Origin: Paraburkholderia fungorum
GTDB taxonomy: Bacteria; Pseudomonadota; Gammaproteobacteria; Burkholderiales; Burkholderiaceae
Assembly (NCBI RefSeq): GCF_902833645.1
Contig: NZ_CADFGE010000001.1
Location: 744,001-808,000 of the forward strand
DNA: 64,000 nt
Direction: 5' to 3'
Shown: one piece after another, positions 8,687 to 19,084 of the stretch
Layout of the letters: the number at the start of each line of letters is the position of its first letter
Position numbering within the stretch: position 1 is the first letter of the stretch
Notes under the pieces: generated by a model
The model's input: only the letters and a program-made list of their open reading frames with translations
The model's database searches: none
Told to the model about the DNA's origin: nothing
Position numbers and translations under genes: made by a program

Positions 8687-9476
8687 GCCACCTCCAATGC
8701 CAGGCGGCGCCGGCGCCTTGCCAGACGACAGGCTTGCCGGTTTCCAGACAGTGCAGCAGCGCCTGGCTCTGGGTCGCGAAACTTTCCTCCGCGCCTGCTT
8801 CGCTCGCGGGGTTTGCCAGTTGCGCGGTCTCTGCAGCCTCGCCAGCCGCCCGCTCACCCGCGCCGGACAACGTGCAGGCCAACTGCCCCGCCGCCGCTTC
8901 GCCGTTCAGCAGGATCGCGACCGCGCCGCCCTGCACTTCGTCTTCAATCGTGCCGTATGCCGGATCGGCGGGCTCGTCGGCGTATACCAGCAGCACCGGC
9001 GAGCCGGGTTGCGTTGCGTACTGCGCATACGCTTCCAGCAGCGCATAACCGAGCGTCTGAGCGCCAGCCGAAATCGCGCTGGCGGCGGAGCGATCGTCGC
9101 GCGCGATACCGAACACGCCGGTCATGGCGTTCAGCACCGACAGACTGAAGGCGGTCGGCGAGACCGGTTCGCCGGCGCTGATCTGGCGCAGAATGTCCGT
9201 TGTGCGCCGCAATTCGCCGTGGCGTGAAGCAAACACGACCCGCACCTCGTCTTGCGCCACGCAATCGTGTGCAACCTTCAGGGCAACCTTGGACAATGTG
9301 CTCAGACGACGCCGCACAATCGGCTCGATAAAGCCGATATCGGGTGCGACAGAAGCGGCAGCAGGCCAGCTAGACCAGCGAGCGACCGGAATAGTCCAGT
9401 GCAGATCGGGCATATCGGTGTTCGCGCGTAAAAGCGATGAGGGCTGAGGGCCACTGACGGAATATGCAACCGTCAC
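8670..9476 (-). CDS. Beta-ketoacyl synthase-like chain length factor
   Basis: 268 aa, shorter than a full ketosynthase (about 400 aa), matching the 'ketoacyl synthase chain length factor' family of aryl polyene clusters. RHGELRRTTDIL and PTAFSLSVLNAMTG correspond to the KS N-terminal region. At the nucleophile position (SAISAGAQT) no Cys is present, so it cannot act alone as a condensing enzyme and probably forms a heterodimer with a full KS encoded outside the window. It is the first gene of the operon as seen here; the promoter should lie in 9477-9660. Confidence 0.8.
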   Translation of the reverse strand: MTVAYSVSGPQPSSLLRANTDMPDLHWTIPVARWSSWPAAASVAPDIGFIEPIVRRRLSTLSKVALKVAHDCVAQDEVRVVFASRHGELRRTTDILRQISAGEPVSPTAFSLSVLNAMTGVFGIARDDRSAASAISAGAQTLGYALLEAYAQYATQPGSPVLLVYADEPADPAYGTIEDEVQGGAVAILLNGEAAAGQLACTLSGAGERAAGEAAETAQLANPASEAGAEESFATQSQALLHCLETGKPVVWQGAGAAWHWRWHEQAA

Positions 9477-10020
9477 AGCGTGTGCGCGCCGCGCGGAACC
9501 ACAATCTCCAGCCGGGGGTCAATCCAATCTTGTTATATGGGTTCAGCGATTTAACGGCACGTGGCCCCGATTATTTAGGTGCCTTTTGACAATTAATCTG
9601 CGGATTGGCTCAGGCGCCCTACGGTCGCCGGAATCATACTGAATATTGTGGATTAAATCAGCCACAAAAGACGTATCTATCTGTATCCGTGTCGCAGGTG
9701 CGACGGATCACTGGACAAACTCATGGAGGCAAGCCTGGCGGCCGTTGCACAACCGGCCACCGGCCGGCAAAGCCACTTGCCGCGAGCTTCGCGGACCGGC
9801 TCGCGGAGAGCGGTCTCGATCGGCACAACACGAATAGATGCCGAAACTTTCAACTAACTTTCGAAAATTCGTGTTTCGTTTCGGAACACTTCAATGCCTC
9901 AGCGCAACCGGTCAATCATACTCACGACTTACGAATGCTTACCGTGCAGCCATTTTTGCAAGGTCGTGCCTATTGCTACCGGCTTTCGCCCGATCAGACA
10001 CGCGCGGGCTTACAAAGCAA
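9477..10020. other. Intergenic region upstream of the polyene operon
   Basis: About 540 bases without a supported gene. It is less GC-rich than its surroundings. A TATAAC hexamer on the minus strand (9537-9532) could be the -10 box of the polyene operon, but its -35 partner is poor. Long plus-strand frames across the region have no start signal or recognisable domain. Confidence 0.4.
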
Positions 10021-10056
10021 ACGGCCCGGCGGGAACAACCTGCCGGGCCGTTTTTT
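10021..10056. terminator. Rho-independent terminator, probably bidirectional
   Basis: A GC-rich hairpin (ACGGCCCGGC ... GCCGGGCCGT) with six T on the plus strand and an A-run giving a weaker T-rich tail on the minus strand. It lies just beyond the stop of the DUF4136 lipoprotein gene, which it probably terminates. Confidence 0.75.
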
Positions 10057-10106
10057 CTACTGCGCCGCAATCCAGGCCGTTCGATGTATCGACCCGTCGC
10101 TTGCGC

Positions 10107-10814
10107 TTACTGCACGACCTTCGCGCCCGATGCCGCTGCCGGTGCTGCCGCCGGTGAGGCGCTCGTCGTAGCGGCCTCGTTCGAGATCCCGCCATTCTTG
10201 TCGACCGGAATCTTCACCGTACGGACCACCCCATTGCCGAGCGGGAAATCGGCCAGCGCGCTGCGCGCCAGATAAGGCATGGCTCTCACCAGCGACGATT
10301 CGTCGTCGGAGCTACGCGCCGTCACGTTATAAACCTCCTTGCCGCTAGCACGCTCGGTGATCCGCACGCCGAGCAGATGCGTGAAAATCGGGTAGCTCTG
10401 GTTCACGTATGCCGTCGGATACGGTCCCCATGGACCCCACGGGCCCCACGGATCGAACGGCCGGCCCCAGTACGGCGACGGCCACGGGCTGTAATACACC
10501 GGCTGGGCGACTGTCACCATGTCCGAACGAATCCCGTACGACAGCCCCACCAGGTAGCGCGCCGCTGAAGCGTCGACCTGACGGAATGCGTGCGTGGCGA
10601 GTTCGTTGCCGACGATACGTTCGTAAGTAGTGAGTTCGAGGTTGCTCTTCTGATCCGCCGGCCGCGTGAAGGCATACGTGCGGGTGGCGTCGCTGCCGCT
10701 CCAGTCGGAAAACGCCGTGACCTGGGAGGTCACGTAGCTCGTGCAGCCGGATAGCAGCACCGTCAGCGCGCCCAGCAGCAGCGCGGCATGGCGGGTCCAT
10801 CGATTGGTTTTCAT
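10107..10814 (-). CDS. DUF4136-type outer-membrane lipoprotein
   Basis: 235 aa with a lipoprotein signal peptide: basic start MKTNRWTRH, hydrophobic core and lipobox LLSGC (Cys about residue 24). The TYAFTRPADQKSNLELTTYERIVGNEL segment resembles DUF4136 proteins. The middle holds an aromatic WGPWGPWGPYP repeat and the C-terminus is Ala/Pro-rich. Function unknown; probably an outer-membrane-anchored periplasmic protein. It is single-gene, divergent from pepN and followed by a strong hairpin. Confidence 0.8.
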   Translation of the reverse strand: MKTNRWTRHAALLLGALTVLLSGCTSYVTSQVTAFSDWSGSDATRTYAFTRPADQKSNLELTTYERIVGNELATHAFRQVDASAARYLVGLSYGIRSDMVTVAQPVYYSPWPSPYWGRPFDPWGPWGPWGPYPTAYVNQSYPIFTHLLGVRITERASGKEVYNVTARSSDDESSLVRAMPYLARSALADFPLGNGVVRTVKIPVDKNGGISNEAATTSASPAAAPAAASGAKVVQ

Positions 10815-11037
10815 GGTCTACCTCGTGTTGCCTGTTATTGCCAGTCCTTGCCAGTCCTGATCGGGTTCGTTAGCGCGCAGCCGTTGCCGCGCGGGCGTCC
10901 GATAATACGCTGACCTGGCGATTCGGTAAAAAGTTCGAGCCGCACGATCGGCCGAGCCTTTGTACAATGGCTCGACAAGCCCGGCTCGCGCGCCATGAGC
11001 ACGCGTGACGGCTCGAGTCCCATCACTACAGAACGCC

Positions 11038-13734
11038 ATGGCCGATACCGCAACGCCCAATGTGATCCGCCGCGCCGACTACGCGCCGCCCGCCTTCCTG
11101 ATCGACACCGTCGCGCTGGAGTTCGATCTGATCCCCGAACGCACCGTCGTCAGGAACACGATGCGGGTGCGCCGCAACCCGGACGCGGCCCGCGCTTCGA
11201 ATCTCGAACTGATGGGCGAACAACTCGAGTTCGTCAGCGCCGAGATGGACGGCGCCGCGTTTGCCAACGCGCATGCGCACGAGCACGGCCTCACGCTCGA
11301 GAATGTGCCGGATCACTTCGAACTCACGCTCACCAGCATCTGCAATCCGGCGGAAAACACCACGCTGTCGGGCCTGTATGTGTCGGGCGGCAACTTCTTC
11401 ACGCAGTGCGAGGCCGAGGGTTTTCGCCGCATCACCTATTTCCTTGATCGCCCCGACGTGATGGCGACCTTCACGGTCACGCTGCGCGCCAGCAAGGCCG
11501 ACTATCCGGTGCTGCTGTCGAACGGCAATCTGCTCGAAGAAGGCGATCTGCCGGACGGCCGCCATTTCGCCCGCTGGGAAGACCCGTTCAGGAAGCCGAG
11601 TTATCTGTTCGCGCTGGTCGCGGGCAAGCTGGTTGCGCTCGAAGAACGCGTGACGAGCGGCTCGGGCAAGGAAAAGCTGCTGCAGGTGTGGGTCGAACCG
11701 CACGATCTGGACAAGACGCGTCACGCCATGGATTCGCTGATCAACTCGATCCGCTGGGACGAGCAGCGTTTCGGGCTGGAACTGGATCTGGACCGCTTCA
11801 TGATCGTCGCGGTGAGCGACTTCAACATGGGCGCAATGGAGAACAAAGGGCTCAACATCTTCAACACGAAGTACGTGCTGGCGAACCCCGAAACGGCAAC
11901 CGACACCGACTTCGCGAACATCGAGGCGGTGGTCGGTCACGAGTATTTCCACAACTGGACCGGCAACCGCGTGACGTGCCGCGACTGGTTCCAGTTGAGC
12001 CTGAAAGAAGGCCTGACGGTGTTCCGCGATCAGGAATTCTCGGCCGACATGGCAGGCGGCGCGACCGATGAAGCCGCACGCGCCACCAAACGCATCGAAG
12101 ACGTGCGCGTGCTGCGCCAGATGCAGTTTGCCGAAGACGCGGGTCCGATGGCGCACCCGGTGCGCCCGGAAAGCTACGTCGAGATCAACAATTTCTACAC
12201 AATGACGGTCTACGAAAAAGGCTCCGAAGTCGTGCGGATGTATCAGACGCTGTTCGGCCGCGACGGCTTCCGCAAGGGCATGGACCTTTACTTCAAGCGT
12301 CATGACGGGCAGGCGGTAACGTGCGACGATTTCCGTCACGCGCTCGCCGACGCGAACGGCCGCGATCTCGCGCAATTCGAGCGCTGGTACAGCCAGGCCG
12401 GCACGCCGCGCGTCTCGGTTCGCACCCGGTACGACGCCGCGCAACAGCGCTACAGCGTGACGCTCACGCAATCTTATGGCGACGCAGCGCCGGCCGCGCG
12501 TGAAACACAAAAGGGGCCGTTGCTGATTCCGTTCGCGATCGGTTTGATCGGCAACGACGGCCACGACCTGCCGGTGCAACTGGAAGGCGAAAGCAAAGCT
12601 TCGGACGCCACCACGCGCGTACTGGAATTCACGCAGACCGAGCAGACCTTCACGTTCGTCAACGTCGCGCAGGAACCGCTGCCCTCGTTGCTGCGCAATT
12701 TCTCGGCGCCGGTGATTGTCGAATACGACTATTCAGCCGAACAGCTCGCGTTCCTGCTCGCACACGACAGCGATCCGTTCAACCGCTGGGAAGCCGGCCA
12801 GCGGCTCGCCACCCGCGAGTTGCTGACGCTCGCCGGGCGTGCCGCCACCGGCGTGCCCCTGCAACTCGACGACTCGGTTGTCGACGCGTTCGCCCGTGTG
12901 CTGACCGACGAAACGCTCTCGCCCGCTTTCCGCGAGCTGGCGTTGATGCTGCCGTCGGAAGCCTATCTGGCTGAGCAGATGGCCGAATCGAACCCGGCTG
13001 CCGTGCACGCCGCGCGGCAATTCGTGCGCAAGCGCCTCGCGAATGCGCTCAGGAAAGACTGGCTTGCGCTGTACGACAAGCACCGCACGCCGGGCGCCTA
13101 CGAAGCCACGCCGGAGGCTTCCGGTCATCGCGCGCTGAAGAATCTTGCCTTGTCGTATCTGGCGGAACTGGACGATCCGGCTGAAGCCGTGCGTCTCGCG
13201 TCCGCGCAATATGACACCGCCAACAACATGACCGACCGCTCTGCGGCGCTCTCCGCGTTGCTCAATGCATCGGCCGCGAATGGCGGCAGCGTTCAGGCGC
13301 AGGAGGCGCTGGACGACTTCTACCGGCGCTTCGAAAAGGAGCCGCTCGTCATCGACAAGTGGTTCGCCTTGCAAGCCACGCAGCGCGGCAGCGCGCAGCG
13401 TCCGGTGATCGAGACCGTGCGCAAGCTGATGACGCACCCGGCGTTCAACCTGAAGAATCCGAACCGCGCGCGTTCGCTGATTTTCAGCTTCTGTGCGGCA
13501 AACCCGGCGCAGTTCCACGCCGAAGACGGCTCGGGCTACGCGTTCTGGGCCGACCAGGTGATCGCGCTCGACGCCATCAATCCGCAAGTGGCCGCCCGCC
13601 TCGCCCGTTCGCTGGAACTGTGGCGCCGCTTCACGCCGGCGCTGCGCGACGGCATGCGCGCGGCGCTGGAGAAAGTGGCGTCACAGGCGAAGTCGCGCGA
13701 CGTGCGCGAGATCGTGGAGAAAGCGTTGGCGTGA
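11038..13734 (+). CDS. pepN: Aminopeptidase N (M1 zinc peptidase)
   Basis: 898 aa, close to E. coli PepN (870). The M1 hallmarks are present: substrate-binding GAMEN in MGAMENKGLNIFN, zinc site HEYFHNW (HExxH) and the downstream Glu in LKEGLTVFRDQEF. It trims N-terminal residues from peptides in the cytoplasm. The start chosen is MADTATPNVIRR at 11038, which aligns with the usual family N-terminus; an in-frame ATG-like start 33 bases upstream would only add an unconserved tail. It is transcribed alone, with a terminator directly downstream. Confidence 0.96.
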   Translation: MADTATPNVIRRADYAPPAFLIDTVALEFDLIPERTVVRNTMRVRRNPDAARASNLELMGEQLEFVSAEMDGAAFANAHAHEHGLTLENVPDHFELTLTSICNPAENTTLSGLYVSGGNFFTQCEAEGFRRITYFLDRPDVMATFTVTLRASKADYPVLLSNGNLLEEGDLPDGRHFARWEDPFRKPSYLFALVAGKLVALEERVTSGSGKEKLLQVWVEPHDLDKTRHAMDSLINSIRWDEQRFGLELDLDRFMIVAVSDFNMGAMENKGLNIFNTKYVLANPETATDTDFANIEAVVGHEYFHNWTGNRVTCRDWFQLSLKEGLTVFRDQEFSADMAGGATDEAARATKRIEDVRVLRQMQFAEDAGPMAHPVRPESYVEINNFYTMTVYEKGSEVVRMYQTLFGRDGFRKGMDLYFKRHDGQAVTCDDFRHALADANGRDLAQFERWYSQAGTPRVSVRTRYDAAQQRYSVTLTQSYGDAAPAARETQKGPLLIPFAIGLIGNDGHDLPVQLEGESKASDATTRVLEFTQTEQTFTFVNVAQEPLPSLLRNFSAPVIVEYDYSAEQLAFLLAHDSDPFNRWEAGQRLATRELLTLAGRAATGVPLQLDDSVVDAFARVLTDETLSPAFRELALMLPSEAYLAEQMAESNPAAVHAARQFVRKRLANALRKDWLALYDKHRTPGAYEATPEASGHRALKNLALSYLAELDDPAEAVRLASAQYDTANNMTDRSAALSALLNASAANGGSVQAQEALDDFYRRFEKEPLVIDKWFALQATQRGSAQRPVIETVRKLMTHPAFNLKNPNRARSLIFSFCAANPAQFHAEDGSGYAFWADQVIALDAINPQVAARLARSLELWRRFTPALRDGMRAALEKVASQAKSRDVREIVEKALA

Positions 13735-13785
13735 GGCTTATCTGACGGCGCTGCTGAACGCGCTTCTGAAGACGCTTCCCGCAGC

Positions 13786-13816
13786 AAAAAGCCGGCACGT
13801 GTTGCCGGCTTTTTTT
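13786..13816 (+). terminator. Rho-independent terminator of pepN
   Basis: Hairpin AAAAAGCCGGCA ... TGCCGGCTTTTTTT, an 8-bp GC-rich stem followed by seven T, 50 bases after the pepN stop. Confidence 0.88.
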
Positions 13817-13956
13817 CGTCCTGAATTTGCGCCGTGGCGCGGCATTACAGTGCTCGACGTTAGCCGTCTGGACGACTATTCGTATCGACTCGGCAGGGTG
13901 AAAGTAAACGCATTCATTTAACGGTTTACGTTTAACGCACCGCGTTATATCATCCC

Positions 13957-14238
13957 ATGATCACGACATTCGGCGACAAGGCTACGGCAGCAATCTTCCA
14001 CGGCAAGTTCGTGCATTCACTGCCGCTCTACATGCAGGCGCTCGCACGCCGCAAGCTGCTGATGATCGATGCCGCGGAGTCCATCCGCAGCCTGCATGCG
14101 CCGCCGGGCAACCGGCTCGAAGCCTTGCAAGGCCAGCGCAGCGGGCAGTGGAGCATTCGCATCAACGCGCAGTGGCGCATCTGTTTTCATTTTGTCGACG
14201 GGGAGGCGCTGAATGTCGAAATTGTCGACTATCACTGA
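13957..14238 (+). CDS. higB: HigB/RelE-family toxin
   Basis: 93 aa, the usual size of a HigB-type mRNA interferase. The C-terminal half has the family pattern GNRLEALQGQRSGQWSIRINAQWRICF ending with EIVDYH. Such toxins cleave mRNA at the ribosome and are neutralised by the antitoxin encoded downstream. Order toxin-then-antitoxin is the HigBA hallmark. The upstream stretch has an inverted GTAAAC/GTTTAC pair (13904-13909 and 13924-13929) that could be an autoregulatory operator. Confidence 0.88.
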   Translation: MITTFGDKATAAIFHGKFVHSLPLYMQALARRKLLMIDAAESIRSLHAPPGNRLEALQGQRSGQWSIRINAQWRICFHFVDGEALNVEIVDYH

Positions 14239-14254
14239 TTATTGGGAGACCACC

Positions 14255-14710
14255 ATGGTCATCAAACGCTCCGATCTGGGCAGTATCGACTTCTCCGACA
14301 TCGGCACGGGAGAAAGCATCCCGGAGACTCACCCGGGGGAGATTCTGCGCAGCGAGTTCCTCGAGCCGCTCGGCATGTCCGTCAATGCGCTCGCACTTGC
14401 GCTGCGAGTACCGGCGCCGCGCATCAACGACATCGTGCGCGGCAAACGCGCCATCTCGGCTGACACCGCACTGCGGCTCGAACGCTACTTTGGCGCGAGT
14501 GCGCCGTTCTGGCTAAATCTGCAGATCGCGTACGACCTGCGCGTCGCCACCGCCGCGGCCGGCGAGCAGATCGAACGCGAGATCGAGCCGATGCCCAGGG
14601 CGAACCGGCCGAAACTGCCGAAAGTCTCGGCCGAACACGCCCGGGCGGCGGCGCTTGCGGCGAGCCTCACAGGCAATGTCACGGCCATCAAGGCTCGCCG
14701 CAAAGCGTGA
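14255..14710 (+). CDS. higA: HigA-family antitoxin (XRE helix-turn-helix)
   Basis: 151 aa. It opens with the HigA phrase HPGEILRSEFLEPLGMSVNALALALRVPAPRINDIVRGKRAIS, an XRE helix-turn-helix, followed by ADTALRLERYFG and SAPFWLNLQIAYDLR. It binds HigB and represses the operon. The ATG at 14255 follows GGGAG with good spacing; an upstream in-frame start at 14213 overlaps the toxin and lacks a ribosome site. The C-terminus is longer than usual (about 45 extra residues, Ala- and Lys-rich). Confidence 0.9.
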   Translation: MVIKRSDLGSIDFSDIGTGESIPETHPGEILRSEFLEPLGMSVNALALALRVPAPRINDIVRGKRAISADTALRLERYFGASAPFWLNLQIAYDLRVATAAAGEQIEREIEPMPRANRPKLPKVSAEHARAAALAASLTGNVTAIKARRKA

Positions 14711-14831
14711 ATTCACGGGCCTTTGCAGGGTCCGGTAGCACCGTCGCCGGTTCTTGCACCTCAAAAGCACGGAACCGACACGGCGAGCGGTTAAAATCGA
14801 GACATTCCTCAAGCCTTCCCGGAGTACAGCA

Positions 14832-15848
<1,017 letters not shown>

Positions 15849-15903
15849 TCGCAGGGGCTTGCCAAGTTCGTAAAAGAGTCCCTATAATCTCGTTTCTCCT
15901 GAT

Positions 15904-15979
15904 GCCGGAATAGCTCAGACGGTAGAGCAGCGCATTCGTAATGCGAAGGTCGGGGGTTCGATTCCTCTTTCCGGCACCA
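15904..15979 (+). tRNA. tRNA-Thr (CGT)
   Basis: 76 nt with encoded CCA. Acceptor GCCGGAA/TTCCGGC pairs fully, the anticodon loop is TTCGTAA (anticodon CGT), and the T-arm has GGTTCGATTC. The sequence closely resembles the E. coli Thr(CGT) tRNA, including the G-A at the top of the anticodon stem. Confidence 0.96.
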
Positions 15980-15991
15980 CAAGATTCAAGC

Positions 15992-16023
15992 AAAAAGCCC
16001 AGTCCTCGTGACTGGGCTTTTTG
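15992..16023 (+). terminator. Rho-independent terminator after tRNA-Thr
   Basis: AAAAAGCCCAGT ... ACTGGGCTTTTT hairpin, 12 bases after the CCA end. Confidence 0.88.
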
Positions 16024-16056
16024 TTTTCTGTCGCGGCTTTGCGAGATTCGCGGAGT

Positions 16057-16257
16057 CTACCCGCCAAAGTCCCATCGGTCGCATCGCGCAGTCATGCCAA
16101 GATTGCGAGCGACCACTGCATCTGCAACGATCAGGTTCTCAGCCGGCTTCGTGTCATACGCCAACACCGCTTCCTGCGGCGCTGACGGAAACCACGATAT
16201 CCGGCCGGCACACTCGATTCCGACCTGGCGTCCTTGCCAGTAGACAGCGTTTTCCAT
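16057..16257 (-). CDS. Small hypothetical protein
   Basis: 66 aa beginning MENAVYWQGRQVGIECAGRI. The mix of residues is protein-like and a weak GA-rich site (AGAGAG) lies upstream of the ATG. No domain is recognised. It is oriented toward the tRNA-Thr terminator. Doubtful; the alternative is a non-coding spacer between tRNA-Thr and the LysR gene. Confidence 0.35.
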   Translation of the reverse strand: MENAVYWQGRQVGIECAGRISWFPSAPQEAVLAYDTKPAENLIVADAVVARNLGMTARCDRWDFGG

Positions 16258-16419
16258 GGTGAACTCTCTGAGGGGCGAAGACAGCCATCTTCCGCGCGAG
16301 GCGCGGTGCGTCCGTTAGCCAGCGCACCGTACGCCGTGGATCGCTGCCACAACCATAGGCGGCGCGGCGCGCCCTCACCGGCCCACGGCGCAATTCGCTA
16401 CTAAAATGGCGCGGAATCT

Positions 16420-17331
16420 CTATTGAAACTCGCGCTTCTCCTTCAGGAAATCGATCAGCGCGCGCAATTTGAAGGGCATCTGCACGCGGCTCGCCGTGTA
16501 CAGATAAAAACCCGGGAAGCTTGGACACCATGCGTCCAGCACACTCACCAGACGACCATCCGCGAGTTGCTCCTTCACGTAGTCGTCGATCACATGAAGG
16601 AGGCCCACGCCCTGCTCTGCCGCCCTCACCATCGTACGCAGATCGTTAGTGACCAGACTCCCGCGCGTCTCGACTTCGAACACGCGCGACGCATCGTCGG
16701 GCGGCGCGAACTCCCATCGATAAATACCGCCGCTGGTCGAGAAGCGGTAGCGCAGACAATCATGAGCCGCGAGATCGGCCGGCGTCGCCGGTACCGGGTA
16801 GCGCTCGAAGTAAGCCGGTGAGCCAGCGACGGCAATGCGGATAGCGCCGCCCAGCGGCACCGCCACCATGTCCTGCGCGACCCGTTCTCCGAGCCGGATG
16901 CCCGCGTCGAAGCCTTCGCCGACCATGTCGGCGAAACCATCGTCGAGTGTCAGGTCGAGGCGGATCTGCGGATAACGTTGTGTGAACTCCGCCAGATGCG
17001 GCAGCACCAGCATCTCGCTCGCGACCCTCGGCAAATTAATGCGCAAGGTGCCAGCAGGCTGATCGCGGGTTTCATCGAGCGCCTCAAAAGCGGCTTCCAG
17101 CTCACCCAGCGCAGGCAGCACACGAGCGAGGAATTGTGCGCCCGCCTCAGTCAAGGCGACACGCCGGGTGGTCCGGTTGAAGAGGCGCACATTCAGCTGC
17201 GTCTCGAGCGAGCGAATGCTTTGCGACAGCGCCGACGCCGTCACCCCGTATTCAGCAGCCGCTCGCGTGAAGTTGCCGTGACGCGCCACGCACACAAACG
17301 CCGTTAAGGCCGGCAACTGGGCTGGATCCAT
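16420..17331 (-). CDS. LysR-family transcriptional regulator
   Basis: 303 aa. N-terminal winged helix-turn-helix (ALTAFVCVARHGNFTRAAAEYGVTASALSQSIRSLE) and a C-terminal substrate-binding domain (RINLPRVASEMLVLPHLAEF). The start at 17331 has GGAG six bases upstream; ATGs at 17343 and 17361 are alternatives. It is divergent from the aldo/keto reductase gene with about 130 bases between them, so it probably controls that gene. This belongs to the common LysR plus oxidoreductase pairing; the effector is unknown. Confidence 0.9.
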   Translation of the reverse strand: MDPAQLPALTAFVCVARHGNFTRAAAEYGVTASALSQSIRSLETQLNVRLFNRTTRRVALTEAGAQFLARVLPALGELEAAFEALDETRDQPAGTLRINLPRVASEMLVLPHLAEFTQRYPQIRLDLTLDDGFADMVGEGFDAGIRLGERVAQDMVAVPLGGAIRIAVAGSPAYFERYPVPATPADLAAHDCLRYRFSTSGGIYRWEFAPPDDASRVFEVETRGSLVTNDLRTMVRAAEQGVGLLHVIDDYVKEQLADGRLVSVLDAWCPSFPGFYLYTASRVQMPFKLRALIDFLKEKREFQ

Positions 17332-17459
17332 CTCGATCTCCATTATTAAGCCGCACTTCACAATGCTTGCAGACAGAGGTCATTTTTCCAAGTAAAAAAT
17401 CAGCGCACGATTACTCCATCGATTCAACTCTTCCCGCCTGATCACTCAAGGAGACTGAC

Positions 17460-18575
17460 ATGACGATGGACCGCTACAACCTGCTCGGCCGCTCGGGCCT
17501 TCGCGTAAGCCCGATCGCACTCGGCACGATGACCTTCGGCACCGAATGGGGTTGGGGCGCGGAGGAACAATCGGCGCAACGCCTGTTTGACCTGTATGTG
17601 GATGCCGGCGGCAACTTCATCGATACCGCCGATCTGTACACCGAAGGCACCAGTGAAAAATGGCTGGGCAAATTCGTCGCGGCGCGCGGTCTGCGCGACC
17701 GGCTGGTGATCGCCACCAAGTACGGCTACAACGCCGAGACCGGCAATCCAAACGCGGGCGGCAACCACCGGAAGAATCTGCTGCGTGCGCTCGACGGCTC
17801 GCTTAAGCGCCTGGGCACCGACTACATCGACCTGTACTACCTGCACACATGGGACCGCGTCACCCCGGTCGACGAAGTGATGCGCGCGATGGACGACGCG
17901 GTGCGCGCGGGCAAGATCCGCTACGTCGGCCTGTCGGATACGCCCGCGTGGTTCGCCGGACGCGCGCAGACGTTGGCTGACTGGCGCGGTTTCGAACCCG
18001 TCGCGGCCATGCAACTCGAGTACTCGATGATCGAACGCAACGCCGAAAACGAATTCGCGGATCTCGCCGCCAATCTCGGCATGGGTCTCGTGCCGTGGAG
18101 TCCGCTAGGCATGGGGATGCTGTCGGGCAAATATCGTCCGTCGCAAAGCGGAGCGGCAAACGCCATTTCCGGCGACGGGCGTCTTGCGAGCCTCGCGAGC
18201 GCACCGCCGCCGGGATTCGACAAGCTGACCGAGCGCAACTTTCGCATCGTTGCGGAACTCGAGGCCGTTGCGAATCTGGCAGGACGGCCGATGGCTCAAG
18301 TCGCGCTGAACTGGCTGCATCAGAAGCGCGGCGTGTCGAGCATCATTGTCGGCGCGACCCGGCCGGAACAGTTGCAGGAGTCGCTTGGCTCGCTCGATTT
18401 CACGCTCGCTCCGGAATTGGCCGCACGGCTCGATGCCGTTTCGGAGCCTGCCCGTCCGTTCCCGTACTACATGTTTGCGGACGGCCATCAGGCGCGGATT
18501 CACGGGCAGGTCGAAGTCGCCGACAAATCCGCAGCCTACTCAGCACCTGTGAAAATTCCAGCGCCGAAAGCGTAA
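17460..18575 (+). CDS. Aldo/keto reductase
   Basis: 371 aa, NADPH-dependent oxidoreductase of the AKR fold. Visible blocks are the N-terminal GRSGLRVSPIALGTMTFG, the catalytic Asp-Tyr region FIDTADLYTEGTSEKWLG, the Lys in IATKYGYN, and the His in YIDLYYLHTWD; the cofactor-binding SSIIVGATRPEQL lies near the C-terminus. Reduces aldehydes or ketones; the substrate is not predictable. AAGGAG lies seven bases upstream of the ATG. Probably under control of the divergent LysR gene. Confidence 0.93.
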   Translation: MTMDRYNLLGRSGLRVSPIALGTMTFGTEWGWGAEEQSAQRLFDLYVDAGGNFIDTADLYTEGTSEKWLGKFVAARGLRDRLVIATKYGYNAETGNPNAGGNHRKNLLRALDGSLKRLGTDYIDLYYLHTWDRVTPVDEVMRAMDDAVRAGKIRYVGLSDTPAWFAGRAQTLADWRGFEPVAAMQLEYSMIERNAENEFADLAANLGMGLVPWSPLGMGMLSGKYRPSQSGAANAISGDGRLASLASAPPPGFDKLTERNFRIVAELEAVANLAGRPMAQVALNWLHQKRGVSSIIVGATRPEQLQESLGSLDFTLAPELAARLDAVSEPARPFPYYMFADGHQARIHGQVEVADKSAAYSAPVKIPAPKA

Positions 18576-18590
18576 AAATCATCCGATGCA

Positions 18591-18627
18591 GGCGCCGCGC
18601 TTCTTCGAGGACGCGGCGCCTTTTTAT
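18591..18627 (+). terminator. Rho-independent terminator of the aldo/keto reductase gene
   Basis: GGCGCCGCG ... CGCGGCGCC stem followed by TTTTTATTT, 15 bases after the stop. Confidence 0.87.
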
Positions 18628-19084
18628 TTGCGAAAAATAACCTGAAAAAACACTCCCGATCGTCAACGAATTCGGGCAATCGTTCGTTTACCAACAAATG
18701 AGGGGCTGAATGACCGCACTGAACGAATCGGTAATTAACGAACGTTCGGCCTAACGCAGAGAAAATCCTTCCAATGCGGCAGTGCACAAAAAGCACTGCC
18801 ATTTGTTCATATGCTTACAGTTGAACAGACCATACTGTGATGCAATGGAGATAATGAGCGGAAGGCGCGCGGGGCAAGGCTGAGGAGGGCACGGCGGAGA
18901 TATCGGACTGCTTTGTTTGACGGCGGCGAATTCGGCCGGATGCAGTCAACCAATAAATTCTATTCAAACATTCCGCTCCCGTGTCGGCCTGTACCGTTAA
19001 AGCAACACAAACATCTGAGCCGCATCAGACGCTGGTGTAAAACGGGGACCGAGGCAGATAATCGGTTTGTAAAGGAGAAAGATC
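18628..19084. other. Intergenic region
   Basis: About 455 bases, locally AT-richer than its surroundings. No convincing gene or structured RNA seen. It ends with the leader of the 49-aa open reading frame at 19085. Confidence 0.4.

Noticed and set aside
9605..10171. A 188-aa plus-strand frame upstream of the lipoprotein gene
   Set aside because: It reads through a terminator hairpin and into the antisense of the lipoprotein gene.
11026..12579. A 517-codon minus-strand frame inside pepN
   Set aside because: Antisense to the intact M1 peptidase motifs; no ribosome site or domain.
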